Of a stretch of DNA of 64,000 nucleotides, positions 7,485-14,769 are shown piece after piece. Each line of letters opens with the position of its first letter. Position 1 is the stretch's first letter. Made by a program: the position numbers and the translations under genes. The notes below the pieces were generated by a model. The model was given only the letters and a program-made list of their open reading frames with translations, did no database searches and was not told the DNA's origin. This DNA is from Loktanella sp. Alg231-35 (GTDB lineage: Bacteria; Pseudomonadota; Alphaproteobacteria; Rhodobacterales; Rhodobacteraceae): NCBI RefSeq assembly GCF_900143545.1, contig NZ_FREV01000006.1, forward strand, positions 1 to 64,000, read 5' to 3'.

Positions 7485-7751
7485 TCAGCGCGCATTGACT
7501 GCTGAACTCGTAGCCTCTTGAACAGCCATAAAGCCCTCAAAGAGGGTTCCATTTCCCGAGGGCTGATCACCAAGATAAAGTGAACGCCAATGCCATTTGC
7601 CCTCAGGATCTCGCCACAGATCTGCGATCCTTTTGCTGCCGCATACTGGACGATCAGCGTGTACCGAAACCCCATCGTAGATTGGCACTATGCGAAACCC
7701 TTCGGGCAAGATTCGATTCAGAAGGTCGCGGATTGATATAGCAATGAACAT
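7485..7751 (-). CDS. Hypothetical 88-residue protein
   Basis: Starts at MFIAISIRDLLNRILPEG, with a near-ideal AGGAGG site (7761-7767 on the complement) ten bases upstream, which supports a real gene. The sequence contains a helix, a beta-rich middle (FRIVPIYDGVSVHADR) and a GKWHWRSLYLGDQPSGNGTL segment. No family is recognised. A longer reading from 7841 lacks a ribosome site. It stands alone, in opposite orientation to the UPF0149 gene, between repeat-like sequences. Confidence 0.45.
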   Translation of the reverse strand: MFIAISIRDLLNRILPEGFRIVPIYDGVSVHADRPVCGSKRIADLWRDPEGKWHWRSLYLGDQPSGNGTLFEGFMAVQEATSSAVNAR

Positions 7752-7830
7752 GATTAGAATTCCTCCTATGACTGCCCTGACACTATAGCATTGTGCAGCT
7801 GGCGATTGCGGCGAACCAACAGGACCAAAG

Positions 7831-7911
7831 AAGCGGCCCATTACTGCCGTTCACCTCATACTCCCAATGCTGCGATCGCAGCCCGCATTGCCGACATTCG
7901 CCGCACCGTCG
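7831..7911. repeat. Dispersed degenerate repeat, copy A
   Basis: Begins CGGCCCATTACTGCCGTTC, then a variable spacer, then AATGCTGCGATCGCAGCCCG and CCGACATTCGCCGCA. The centre GCTGCGATCGCAGC (7869-7882) is a perfect 14-base palindrome. It closely resembles the blocks at 10021-10110 and 10681-10760. It is the only structure I see in the non-coding stretch 7752-8099. Confidence 0.6.
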
Positions 7912-8099
7912 AAATCCTGACCCACCCGGACTCACAAATCGCGGACTTTTTAGACTTTTGCCGCAAGGGCGAAATTGAGCAAGAACCAGAGCGAGTTTCT
8001 GCTTTGGCAGGTCGAAAGGGATTTGCCTGACAGGCGTGCCCATTAGTTCACCGACAAGACTGCTAAACCTCGCTGTTTCATTAGCGCCCTGCGTCGACT

Positions 8100-8834
8100 C
8101 TAAAGCCCTTCGAGATACGCATTTGGGTCAAGCAGCTCAATTTTTCTAAAGTAACTGTCGGGTCCGTCTTCGACCAAATCAATAGGCACGAATTCCGCAA
8201 TGATTTGTTCGAAATTTTGGTGGAGAATACTGTTCTCAGGGTCGAGTCCGGAAACACAGCAAAGACCCGTGCGAGTTGCCTTCAAAACGTCTACCTTCAA
8301 ATCGGGACGGAACTTCATTAACGCAAGTACTACTTTCCAAACATCGCCTGTCCATGCCGTGCCGATTTTCAGGTAATTCTCATCCCTGGTGGTCATCTCG
8401 CCGTTAAACGGCACAACGTCATGTAAACAGATTATCCCGTCGCGCGACATTGTCTTCTCGCAAGTCATAAAGTCTCTTAACGCATACTCAAAATGATGCA
8501 TGCCATCAATGAACGCGAGATCAGGTACAAGGCCGTTTCGTTCCAAAAAGCCAGACGCGAAAAAATCATCAGATGTCTTCCTGAAGAAGTACATGTCACC
8601 TGTGCTTGAAAAGTCGCTGGACTTTAGATTGAAGACGGGATCAATCGCGACAAAATTGCATTTTCTGGGAATAAGAGATGTCCCTGATCGGGACCCAATC
8701 TCAAGGTACAACTCAGGGTTCATGTGAGCTTCAATACCTGCCAAGACATCCAAGTAGTGCAGACCGTCAACGACTGGATAATTGGGGTCCTGTTCGACTT
8801 CTTCCTTTACGGAACGCCTTTTGAAAAGGGCCAT
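8100..8834 (-). CDS. Class I SAM-dependent methyltransferase-like protein
   Basis: A 244-residue protein; MALFKRRSVKEEVEQ is taken as the start (AGGAG nine bases upstream), although an ATG 18 bases earlier is also possible. The motif YLEIGSRSGTSL matches the glycine-rich SAM-binding loop, FVAIDPVF the acidic end of strand 2, and LAFIDGMHHFEYALRDF plus ICLHDVVPFN the later strands of the Methyltransf_24 group. Those enzymes often sit in glycan or rhamnan gene clusters. The start codon lies right after the stop of the upstream glycosyltransferase-like gene (GATAGGATG), implying translational coupling. The acceptor is unknown. Confidence 0.7.
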   Translation of the reverse strand: MALFKRRSVKEEVEQDPNYPVVDGLHYLDVLAGIEAHMNPELYLEIGSRSGTSLIPRKCNFVAIDPVFNLKSSDFSSTGDMYFFRKTSDDFFASGFLERNGLVPDLAFIDGMHHFEYALRDFMTCEKTMSRDGIICLHDVVPFNGEMTTRDENYLKIGTAWTGDVWKVVLALMKFRPDLKVDVLKATRTGLCCVSGLDPENSILHQNFEQIIAEFVPIDLVEDGPDSYFRKIELLDPNAYLEGL

Positions 8835-8835
8835 C

Positions 8836-9849
8836 CTATCCAACTCCTGCAATGCGTGACATATCTTTGAGAGACTGTGCTAATGCTGGCCCAGATGTCA
8901 ATTCTTTGATCCGTGCCACGGCCTGCAGTGCGTCTCGCCAAGTATTTGTTCCAAAGGAAGATCTTGCCTTTTCGAAGGCCTCCAGAATATCCTCTTCCGA
9001 ATTGTCGTCCATCAGGTACGGATAGTCTGTTCCCAACAGTGCCTCTGCGTCCCAGACTTGCCTGCTTGTAATTATGTTTGAACAGCACATTGCTGCTGTC
9101 ACACCTTTTGTGAACGGTTTGACTATGAATTCTGACTTCTCTTGGCTCCGTCTGAAACAGTAATGCAGCGAGTATTGAGACAGCCGTTCCAGATTCTTTT
9201 GGAATTCTCGTGTGCTGCTAGCGTCTAAAATCTCAATTTCATCCTGCAGAATTTCAGGTATTTCTGTCATCGCAAGTGTACCAACATAAGCAGCGGAGAA
9301 TTTCGGTGCCGGTGTTGACCTCATTTTCGTAAGCTGCGCGCTCGCGTTATGCAAAACCACGCTCGTGGGGCCCGGCGCAAACTCACCCTTAACTTGAAGG
9401 CTTTTTAGAGCCGCCTCCTGAGCATACGAGGTGCAGACATGAATATCGGCAATCTCCGACCGGATTTGTCGGGGATTACCATCGACATAATCAAAGCAAA
9501 CGGCTCTTGCTCTATTCTTGAGAATATGGGCTGCCTCAGGATCAATTCTTTCAATTGATCGTTTGGTCATGAAATAGATTGCGTCACGCGGGACCATGCG
9601 TGCCCAAATACGCTGCGCGGTCGGGTGTCTTGGACCGGGGATAACCATTTGTCGCGCGCAAAGGTTTGGTCCCATATGTGGAGCGACCAATTCAAGCAGA
9701 TCGTGACCGCGCATTTGGGTGCTGCCAGTCTTTCGGTCTCCAAAACGCCGAACGAAATAGAGTGCCACTGCGGCCACCATGAGCTCCTTGCTGAGGATTG
9801 ATGTCGCGTTGGCCAATGGGACACATGGGGCAGGCAGACATTCTGACAT
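8836..9849 (-). CDS. Glycosyltransferase-like protein
   Basis: A 337-residue protein. The C-terminal part has a GT-B/GT4-like layout: SEFIVKPFTKGVTAAMCCSN, then AEALLGTDYPYLMDD, then an acidic helix (SEEDILEAFEKARSSF), as in enzymes that bind a nucleotide sugar through the second Rossmann domain. The usual E-x7-E signature is not clear, so activity is uncertain. The N-terminal half has the alternating strand-helix pattern expected of the acceptor domain. It is coupled to the downstream methyltransferase gene, so the two probably modify one saccharide. No wider polysaccharide cluster surrounds them. Confidence 0.55.
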   Translation of the reverse strand: MSECLPAPCVPLANATSILSKELMVAAVALYFVRRFGDRKTGSTQMRGHDLLELVAPHMGPNLCARQMVIPGPRHPTAQRIWARMVPRDAIYFMTKRSIERIDPEAAHILKNRARAVCFDYVDGNPRQIRSEIADIHVCTSYAQEAALKSLQVKGEFAPGPTSVVLHNASAQLTKMRSTPAPKFSAAYVGTLAMTEIPEILQDEIEILDASSTREFQKNLERLSQYSLHYCFRRSQEKSEFIVKPFTKGVTAAMCCSNIITSRQVWDAEALLGTDYPYLMDDNSEEDILEAFEKARSSFGTNTWRDALQAVARIKELTSGPALAQSLKDMSRIAGVG

Positions 9850-9982
9850 TGACTGTTTAAGAGGCGGTCCGGATCACGTCAATCCGAACGTTTTACGAAT
9901 GAGCAGTGATAGCTGTTGCAAACACACCGGACTTGCGAGGGAGAGGATGATTCGGTTGGCAGATCTGGGCTCCTCGCCGCCA

Positions 9983-10110
9983 TTAGATCGGTCGCAGCAT
10001 ATTTGCCGGACAGGTGCACCGCCGCCAGCAGACGGCCCATACCTGCCATCCAGCATGGGCGTTAGATGCTGCGTCTGCAGCCTGAATTGCCGTCATTCGC
10101 AACAGGTGCG
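9983..10110. repeat. Dispersed degenerate repeat, copy C
   Basis: Contains TTAGATCGGTCGCAGCAT (from 9983), which matches a block at 13512. It is followed by CGGCCCATACCTGCCATC, ATGCTGCGTCTGCAGCCTG and GCCGTCATTCGCAACAGG, matching copies A and B in the same order. It is the only structure noted in the non-coding stretch 9850-10180. Confidence 0.6.
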
Positions 10111-10180
10111 AAAATCTGGAAGATTCAGACTAACAGCCTACAAGCGAAGCGATCACTCGTTCTTCGAGCACCGACGGCTC

Positions 10181-10498
10181 TCAGAAAACCCCCGTCACCT
10201 CATACATAACCGGCTCGAAGCGTGTGGCAAGCCCTGCAATCTCGCGGTTCCGTGCTCGCATTTCTTCACTACGCAGCATCGCCTGAAAGTCCTCTCGCTT
10301 CGCCCATTGCGAATAGTTTGCTATCCGCGTCTGTGCGTCGTTAACGTGCAAGCCCGCGGCGATGAAGCCGGGCTGGTGAGAGATGAAGTCGCGATAGGCG
10401 CCCTGCAACTTTTCCATTAGATCGGCGCAAGTGCCTGGGGAGCATTCGAACGTGGTGATGACGGTCTGACATATGGCGGTTGTATCAATCTTGAGCAT
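10181..10498 (-). CDS. Antibiotic-biosynthesis-monooxygenase (ABM) fold protein
   Basis: A 105-residue single-domain protein with the dimeric alpha+beta barrel pattern of the ABM family. It has a strand ICQTVITTFECSP, helix CADLMEKLQGAYRDFI, strand GFIAAGLHVNDAQTRIANYS, then QWAKREDFQAML. The asparagine/tryptophan pattern IANYSQWAKREDF is typical of the family. Members range from quinone-forming monooxygenases to heme-degrading enzymes and proteins with no known reaction, so the substrate cannot be named. It lies alone between two repeat-containing gaps, on the same strand as the redoxin gene. Confidence 0.7.
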   Translation of the reverse strand: MLKIDTTAICQTVITTFECSPGTCADLMEKLQGAYRDFISHQPGFIAAGLHVNDAQTRIANYSQWAKREDFQAMLRSEEMRARNREIAGLATRFEPVMYEVTGVF

Positions 10499-10680
10499 CG
10501 GGTCCTCCTCCCTTGCAGTTTAGCAGTTATCGCAACTTCTTGCGCGGCTGCATGTTTGCTCGGCGTCGATCCAACGGTTTTGAGGCAATGAATGGGCACG
10601 AAGGCTGGGTAGAATTGGATTGCTTGCAGACTTCGAAGGCAGCGAAACGTCTTGATTGCAGGTTCCCGGTGCCAAAGGAT

Positions 10681-10760
10681 ATACGGCCCATTCCTGCCGT
10701 TGGTCGAAGCCTAGCAATGCTGCAGTCGCAGCCCGCTTTCCGGCCATTCGCTGCAAACGC
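10681..10760. repeat. Dispersed degenerate repeat, copy B
   Basis: CGGCCCATTCCTGCCGTTG, then CAATGCTGCAGTCGCAGCCCG and CCGGCCATTCGCTGCAAACG; nearly the same order and spacing as copy A. It occupies the only notable part of the gap 10499-10803. Confidence 0.65.
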
Positions 10761-10803
10761 GAAAGCGAGATGATCTCTGCGAGCTTGTTATGTCCTATTA
10801 GGT

Positions 10804-11328
10804 CTAAATGGTGCAGCCGTCTTCTCCACAACCTGGCTGAATTGAAACGTCCGAAGCTGTTAAGCTGGTCTCGCGTTCTTGACCGAGTAAGGTAGCGATC
10901 TCTGCACCAAGCAACAATTCTGATACGTCACCAAAATGGTGAGCCCGTAACGATCCGGACTTGTCGAATATCAACATGCTGGGTGTTCCACGCATTTGAA
11001 ACGCCTGCATCGTTTTTGGCATTGGGCCTTCGCCTGGGGCATCGACGCCCACGGGGAACGTGATCCGATATTCATGCAGAAAGGCTTTCAGGGATACAGG
11101 GGTCATCGCGTCATGATGTTCAAAAACTGTATGAAGACCCAAAACGGCAACCTTTTCCTTTGGAAAGGCAGCGGCAACCTTCTGCGCTAGCGGAATTCCG
11201 TGAAGCACACAGCCGGGACAGAGCATTTGGAACGCTTCAACCACGATCACCTTGCCGAGCAGGGATGCAAGAGTGATATTCTTGTCAGTGTTGAACCATT
11301 GTGAGACGTGCAATTCTGGAAGTGTCAT
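10804..11328 (-). CDS. Redoxin/thioredoxin-like protein with CPGC motif
   Basis: A 174-residue cytosolic thioredoxin-fold protein without a signal peptide. The active site is FQMLCPGCVLHG (Cys37-Pro-Gly-Cys40), followed by the long insertion seen in AhpC/TlpA-like redoxins, and the cis-proline loop MRGTPSMLIFD near residue 115. An extra C-terminal pair, GCGEDGCTI, may form a second redox or metal site. The likely role is reduction of disulfides or peroxides. It lies downstream of the exported-protein gene with a stem-loop between them. Confidence 0.78.
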   Translation of the reverse strand: MTLPELHVSQWFNTDKNITLASLLGKVIVVEAFQMLCPGCVLHGIPLAQKVAAAFPKEKVAVLGLHTVFEHHDAMTPVSLKAFLHEYRITFPVGVDAPGEGPMPKTMQAFQMRGTPSMLIFDKSGSLRAHHFGDVSELLLGAEIATLLGQERETSLTASDVSIQPGCGEDGCTI

Positions 11329-11350
11329 CGGGCAATCCTAATAGATTGAA

Positions 11351-11370
11351 GGAGCCGCCTTGGCGGCTCC
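11351..11370 (-). terminator. Intercistronic stem-loop/terminator
   Basis: GGAGCCGCC and GGCGGCTCC form a nine-base-pair stem with a two-base gap, placed just after the stop of the exported-protein gene (minus strand) and before the redoxin gene. The T-run is weak, so partial termination or mRNA end protection is more likely than full termination. Confidence 0.6.
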
Positions 11371-11380
11371 ACCATGTAGA

Positions 11381-12139
11381 TCAGTTGACTTTACCGGGCA
11401 GAGAAAGATCACCCGAAGCCACGTCAAATACATCAACAACACACAGCAGAGGTGAGTGAATGTTCGCGTTCACGCGCAATGCAGAGGTCACGCCATCGTA
11501 TGCTACCCCTTCGAGTTCGACATCGCTGCGGAAACCCACGTTGATTGCAATTTCCGGCCCATCGAACAGCGGCGTGAATCCCGGGCTGTCGAGGAAGATA
11601 GGAAACCCAGGCCAGGTTGCTGGAAGTTGTGGGGTTTCGCCCTCCGGTATGTCGCGAACCGCAAGTGCGCCGGGACCGCAAGCTTCAGTTGGGGTCAAAA
11701 CGACCCAGTGACTGTGCCATATGATGCCGTCATTCGACGGGTCACCATCGTTATTTTCATCATAGAGTGGCGTGTCATCAAAGTCTGGATGGCTTGTTGC
11801 CGCCATAGCGAGAATGCCGGTTCCGCCTTCGAACCCGACAGCGGATGGATCAAGCGACGTGGGCCAAACATAGGACAGTACGTTCGATCCGCCGACTTCG
11901 CCTGTGGCTTCGGGGACATCTGCACCTGCGATACCGTTTGTAGTCATATGAAAGGTGACAACGTTGCCATTGCGATGGGCATGTGCAGCCAGGATATCAA
12001 ATGAGGCAACCTTTGCCGTATCCGCTTCGGACCGAATTGCGCCTTCCTGATGGATGGCGTGATCGTGGTTGTCATCCGCCCAGGCCGAGGTTCCTGCCAA
12101 ACAAACAGCAGTGGAGAGCGTGAGGAGCGAGTGTTTCAT
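11381..12139 (-). CDS. Exported protein, possibly spondin-domain-like
   Basis: A 252-residue protein with a clear signal peptide (MKHSLLTLSTAVCLAGTSAWA). The start at 12139 follows AAGGA; an upstream ATG at 12244 would run through the divergent promoter. The mature N-terminus is histidine-rich (DDNHDHAIH), and a later segment IIWHSHWVVL plus acidic repeats (DENNDGDPSNDG) suggest metal binding. The general layout resembles spondin-domain secreted proteins, but this is not certain. It is divergently transcribed from the MarR gene with a shared palindromic operator, so repression by MarR is predicted. Confidence 0.6.
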   Translation of the reverse strand: MKHSLLTLSTAVCLAGTSAWADDNHDHAIHQEGAIRSEADTAKVASFDILAAHAHRNGNVVTFHMTTNGIAGADVPEATGEVGGSNVLSYVWPTSLDPSAVGFEGGTGILAMAATSHPDFDDTPLYDENNDGDPSNDGIIWHSHWVVLTPTEACGPGALAVRDIPEGETPQLPATWPGFPIFLDSPGFTPLFDGPEIAINVGFRSDVELEGVAYDGVTSALRVNANIHSPLLCVVDVFDVASGDLSLPGKVN

Positions 12140-12174
12140 GTCATATCCTTTTGATTGATTTCGACTCACTATTA

Positions 12175-12217
12175 ATAGCGACTCGAAACTATTGCAATGG
12201 TAATTTCGAGTCGCTAT
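12175..12217. promoter_or_regulatory. Divergent operator palindrome (predicted MarR site)
   Basis: ATAGCGACTCGAAA (12175-12188) and TTTCGAGTCGCTAT (12204-12217) are exact 14-base inverted arms with a 15-base spacer. A further imperfect half-site, TTTCGACTCACTAT, lies at 12159-12172. The arms overlap promoter elements of both divergent genes, the pattern expected for MarR autoregulation. Confidence 0.75.
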
Positions 12218-12220
12218 AAT
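12192..12220 (+). promoter_or_regulatory. Promoter of the MarR gene
   Basis: TTGCAA (12192-12197) and TATAAT (12215-12220) are separated by 17 bases. Transcription would begin near 12227, which is the A of an in-frame ATG, so a leaderless mRNA is predicted. TTGCAA is its own reverse complement and could also serve as the -35 element of the divergent gene. Confidence 0.6.
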
Positions 12221-12226
12221 ATGTGG

Positions 12227-12769
12227 ATGGCAAATGAAACCCACATCCGCGACCTCATCAATCGACTGGCAAGACTGGATTCGGCTCAGGGCTGGACCGG
12301 CGATCTAAATCCGACACAGCTTGCAATGCTTAGCTACCTCGGACAGGCGAACAGGTTTTCGAAAAGCCCTTCGCATGTAGCAGAGTACCTTGGCACGACC
12401 CGAGGCACGGCAACCCAATCGCTGAAGTCGCTTCAGCAAAAAGGATATGTTGCGGAGCGGCGTTCAGAGGTCGACAAGCGCGTGATCAGCTATGAGTTGA
12501 CAGTAACCGGGCGCGAAATGTCACGTAGCCCGGCCCCGCTCCAAGCAGCGGTTTCATCCCTTAGCACCAAAGAACGGCAAACCTTTCATCAGCTCCTGCA
12601 AAGCGCGCTCTTGGATGTTCTCGCCAGGAATAAGGGGCGAGAATTTGGGCTGTGCAAAAACTGTCAGCATCATCAGGAAAGTAACAAAGGCCCGTACTGC
12701 GCATTGCTGGATGTTGAGCTGACACGCGATGAGGCTGACCAGATTTGCTATGAACAGGTGAGCGGGTGA
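12227..12769 (+). CDS. MarR-family regulator with C-terminal Cys cluster
   Basis: A 180-residue protein; the start at 12227 coincides with the predicted transcription start, and in-frame ATGs at 12197 and 12221 lie inside the promoter. The winged helix runs over residues 20-105 (LNPTQLAMLSYLGQANRFS, TTRGTATQSLKSLQQKGYV, RRSEVDKRVISYELT). Unusually, the C-terminus carries LCKNCQHH ... YCALL ... QICYE, four cysteines in a C-x2-C-x(n)-C-x(n)-C pattern that could bind zinc or an iron-sulfur cluster. Its stop overlaps the MOSC gene start (GTGA), so both are co-translated. It probably controls the divergent exported-protein/redoxin genes as well. Confidence 0.85.
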   Translation: MANETHIRDLINRLARLDSAQGWTGDLNPTQLAMLSYLGQANRFSKSPSHVAEYLGTTRGTATQSLKSLQQKGYVAERRSEVDKRVISYELTVTGREMSRSPAPLQAAVSSLSTKERQTFHQLLQSALLDVLARNKGREFGLCKNCQHHQESNKGPYCALLDVELTRDEADQICYEQVSG

Positions 12770-13458
12770 CGGAAGATCGTCTTCTGGCCCGGATTGACGG
12801 GCTTTTCCTGGGAAAGATCGAGCATCACTGGAAGGGGCGTGACCCTTCTGCGATTGGTAAGACTGCCGCTTCAGGCCTGCACCAAATTGACGAAAATGGG
12901 TTTGTTGAAGATGCCCAGGCTGATCTGGAAAACCACGGCGGGCGAGACAAGGCGATCCATCATTATGCCGCGGATCACTACCCCAGTTGGATCACTGAAG
13001 GCGGAATCCCCGACAACTCAGTTCCTGCGGCATTCGGAGAAAACATTTCAACGCGCGGTTTGACTGAGGACATACTATGTATTGGGGACATTCTGCGCTT
13101 GGGAACGGCTGTCGTGCAGATCAGCCAGGGCCGACAACCCTGTTGGAAAGTGTCAGAGCACACGCAGAACACGCGCATGGCTTACCTCTTTCAAAAGACT
13201 GGCCGAACCGGTTGGTACTATCGCGTCTTGGAGAATGGCAGGGCAAGTATCGGCGAAGATGTGCATCTATTGGAAAGACCACAGCCTGAGTGGTCGGTAA
13301 AGCGCGTCACAGCAGCCCGACTGACACGACGCGTTTCGACGGAAGACGCTGCAATTCTGGCGATCATGCCTGAACTTGCTGACGGGTGGCGAACCGCCTT
13401 TGCTAAAATGGCCTCCGGCGACAGAGCTGAAGACACCTCCGGACGGCTCAAGGGATAG
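12766..13458 (+). CDS. MOSC-domain protein, YiiM-like
   Basis: A 230-residue protein starting with GTG inside the MarR stop. The sequence follows YiiM-type MOSC proteins: a short N-terminal barrel, VEDAQADLENHGGRDKAIHH with the conserved H-G-G-x-D-K-A motif, FGENISTRGLTEDILCIGD, and QISQGRQPCWKVSEH with the conserved MOSC cysteine. A 3-alpha C-terminal domain follows. MOSC proteins bind the molybdenum cofactor; the E. coli homologue YiiM reduces N-hydroxylated bases. Co-translation with a redox-capable MarR suggests a detoxification role. Confidence 0.85.
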   Translation: MTEDRLLARIDGLFLGKIEHHWKGRDPSAIGKTAASGLHQIDENGFVEDAQADLENHGGRDKAIHHYAADHYPSWITEGGIPDNSVPAAFGENISTRGLTEDILCIGDILRLGTAVVQISQGRQPCWKVSEHTQNTRMAYLFQKTGRTGWYYRVLENGRASIGEDVHLLERPQPEWSVKRVTAARLTRRVSTEDAAILAIMPELADGWRTAFAKMASGDRAEDTSGRLKG

Positions 13459-13510
13459 AGCGGACCTTCGCTGTGATGTTTCGTCTTGGTGGGTAGGGCT
13501 TGCTGCCTAC

Positions 13511-13640
13511 GTTAGATCGACCGCAGCATGTTCGCCTAACCGCCCGATCGCTACTGGCAAGGATGGCCCACAGGAGACATTCGCCGGACAGATTTCCGCC
13601 GCACTGCAGCTTTCGCTTTGCGGACATTCGTGCAAGGCGC
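13511..13640. repeat. Dispersed degenerate repeat, copy D
   Basis: TTAGATCGACCGCAGCATG (from 13512) matches copy C. GCACTGCAGCTTTCGCTTTG and CGGACATTCGTGCAAGG resemble the distal half of copies A and B. It fills most of the gap 13459-13689. Confidence 0.5.
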
Positions 13641-13689
13641 GGCGTTTTGTCGACTGAGGTGCCTTTTGTTGGTTGAGCTGCCAACGACA

Positions 13690-14769
13690 TCAGCCTTCGC
13701 GCAGCCACGCCTCAAACCGCCTTCTGCGAAAGTCCTTGGTACGCGCATACCAAAGACTGTCGCCGTAGAGTGCCCGATCGACATATTGCGGGGCATTGGG
13801 AAGGTGGTCACGCATTGGCACACCTGTGGTTTCATGCAGGCCGACGCGTGATATAGCAGATGTGCGTGTTGGCCCGTACGGGATCAATTCGGCCAAAGCG
13901 GCAAGTTGTTCCGGCGCGGTCGCGAACCTAACGAATTGCCGCGCCAATTCTTGCTTTTGCGAACTGCGTAGAATTGACCACGTTTCATAGCTGATCACTT
14001 GACCATCCCAGACGATCGTTATTGGCATGCCGTCATCTTGGGCTGCGGAAAAGAACCGTCCGTTATATCCGCTTGCCATGACGGCGCGCTCATCATTCAG
14101 CATTTCTGCAGGCGTATCAACGGTTTCCCACCAAATGATCGATCCGCGCAATGTCTCTAACCTGCGAAAGGCAAGGCGCATACCTCGCTCGGTGCTCAAC
14201 AGGTCATAGACCTGATCGATTGGCACGCCTTCAGCCATCAACGCCCACTCTAGAATGACATCGGGATCGCGGAGGAGCGCACGCGTGCCGGGAAACTTCT
14301 CAAGATCAAAGAAGTCGGCAATGCTTTCAGGTTTTTCACCCAGAAAGGCGCGGTCATTGTAGGCGAAAACAGTTGAGTAGACATTCTGAGCAATCGAACA
14401 GTTCCGAAACGCGCCGAGCAGGAAGTCATCCTCAACCGGGATGGATTGATGCGCCACCGCGACTTGATCAAAGCTGATCTGTGACAGCAGTCCGGCATCG
14501 CATGCAGTAATCGCTTGATCTTCAATCATGTCGATGACGTCCCAATCGCCTTGGGCAGCACCGTTGCGCACGGCATCAACACCGCCTGAATAGGTCACAT
14601 TTTCGATAGTGATGCCGGTTGCCTTGGAAAAGGGATCGAATATCGCCTGGCGTTGCGCTTGCTCATACACGCCGCCCCACGAAACGATAGTCAGCGTTTC
14701 ATCGGCCCAGGCAGCGCTGGCTGCCGGACCTGTCAGAAGGATCATGAGTAGATACTTAAGCCGTTGCAT
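13690..14769 (-). CDS. PotD-like extracellular solute-binding protein
   Basis: A 359-residue protein with a signal peptide (MQRLKYLLMILLTGPAASAAWA) and the type 2 periplasmic binding fold opening LTIVSWGGVYEQAQRQAIFD, typical of polyamine/PotD-family binding proteins. WDVIDMIEDQAITACDAGL and AVMASGYNGRFF are further family segments. There are no permease or ATPase genes beside it. Instead its start overlaps the 3' end of a ClC chloride-channel gene by 14 bases, so it is translated with the channel. It may deliver or sense a ligand for another system; the ligand is unknown. Confidence 0.82.
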   Translation of the reverse strand: MQRLKYLLMILLTGPAASAAWADETLTIVSWGGVYEQAQRQAIFDPFSKATGITIENVTYSGGVDAVRNGAAQGDWDVIDMIEDQAITACDAGLLSQISFDQVAVAHQSIPVEDDFLLGAFRNCSIAQNVYSTVFAYNDRAFLGEKPESIADFFDLEKFPGTRALLRDPDVILEWALMAEGVPIDQVYDLLSTERGMRLAFRRLETLRGSIIWWETVDTPAEMLNDERAVMASGYNGRFFSAAQDDGMPITIVWDGQVISYETWSILRSSQKQELARQFVRFATAPEQLAALAELIPYGPTRTSAISRVGLHETTGVPMRDHLPNAPQYVDRALYGDSLWYARTKDFRRRRFEAWLREG

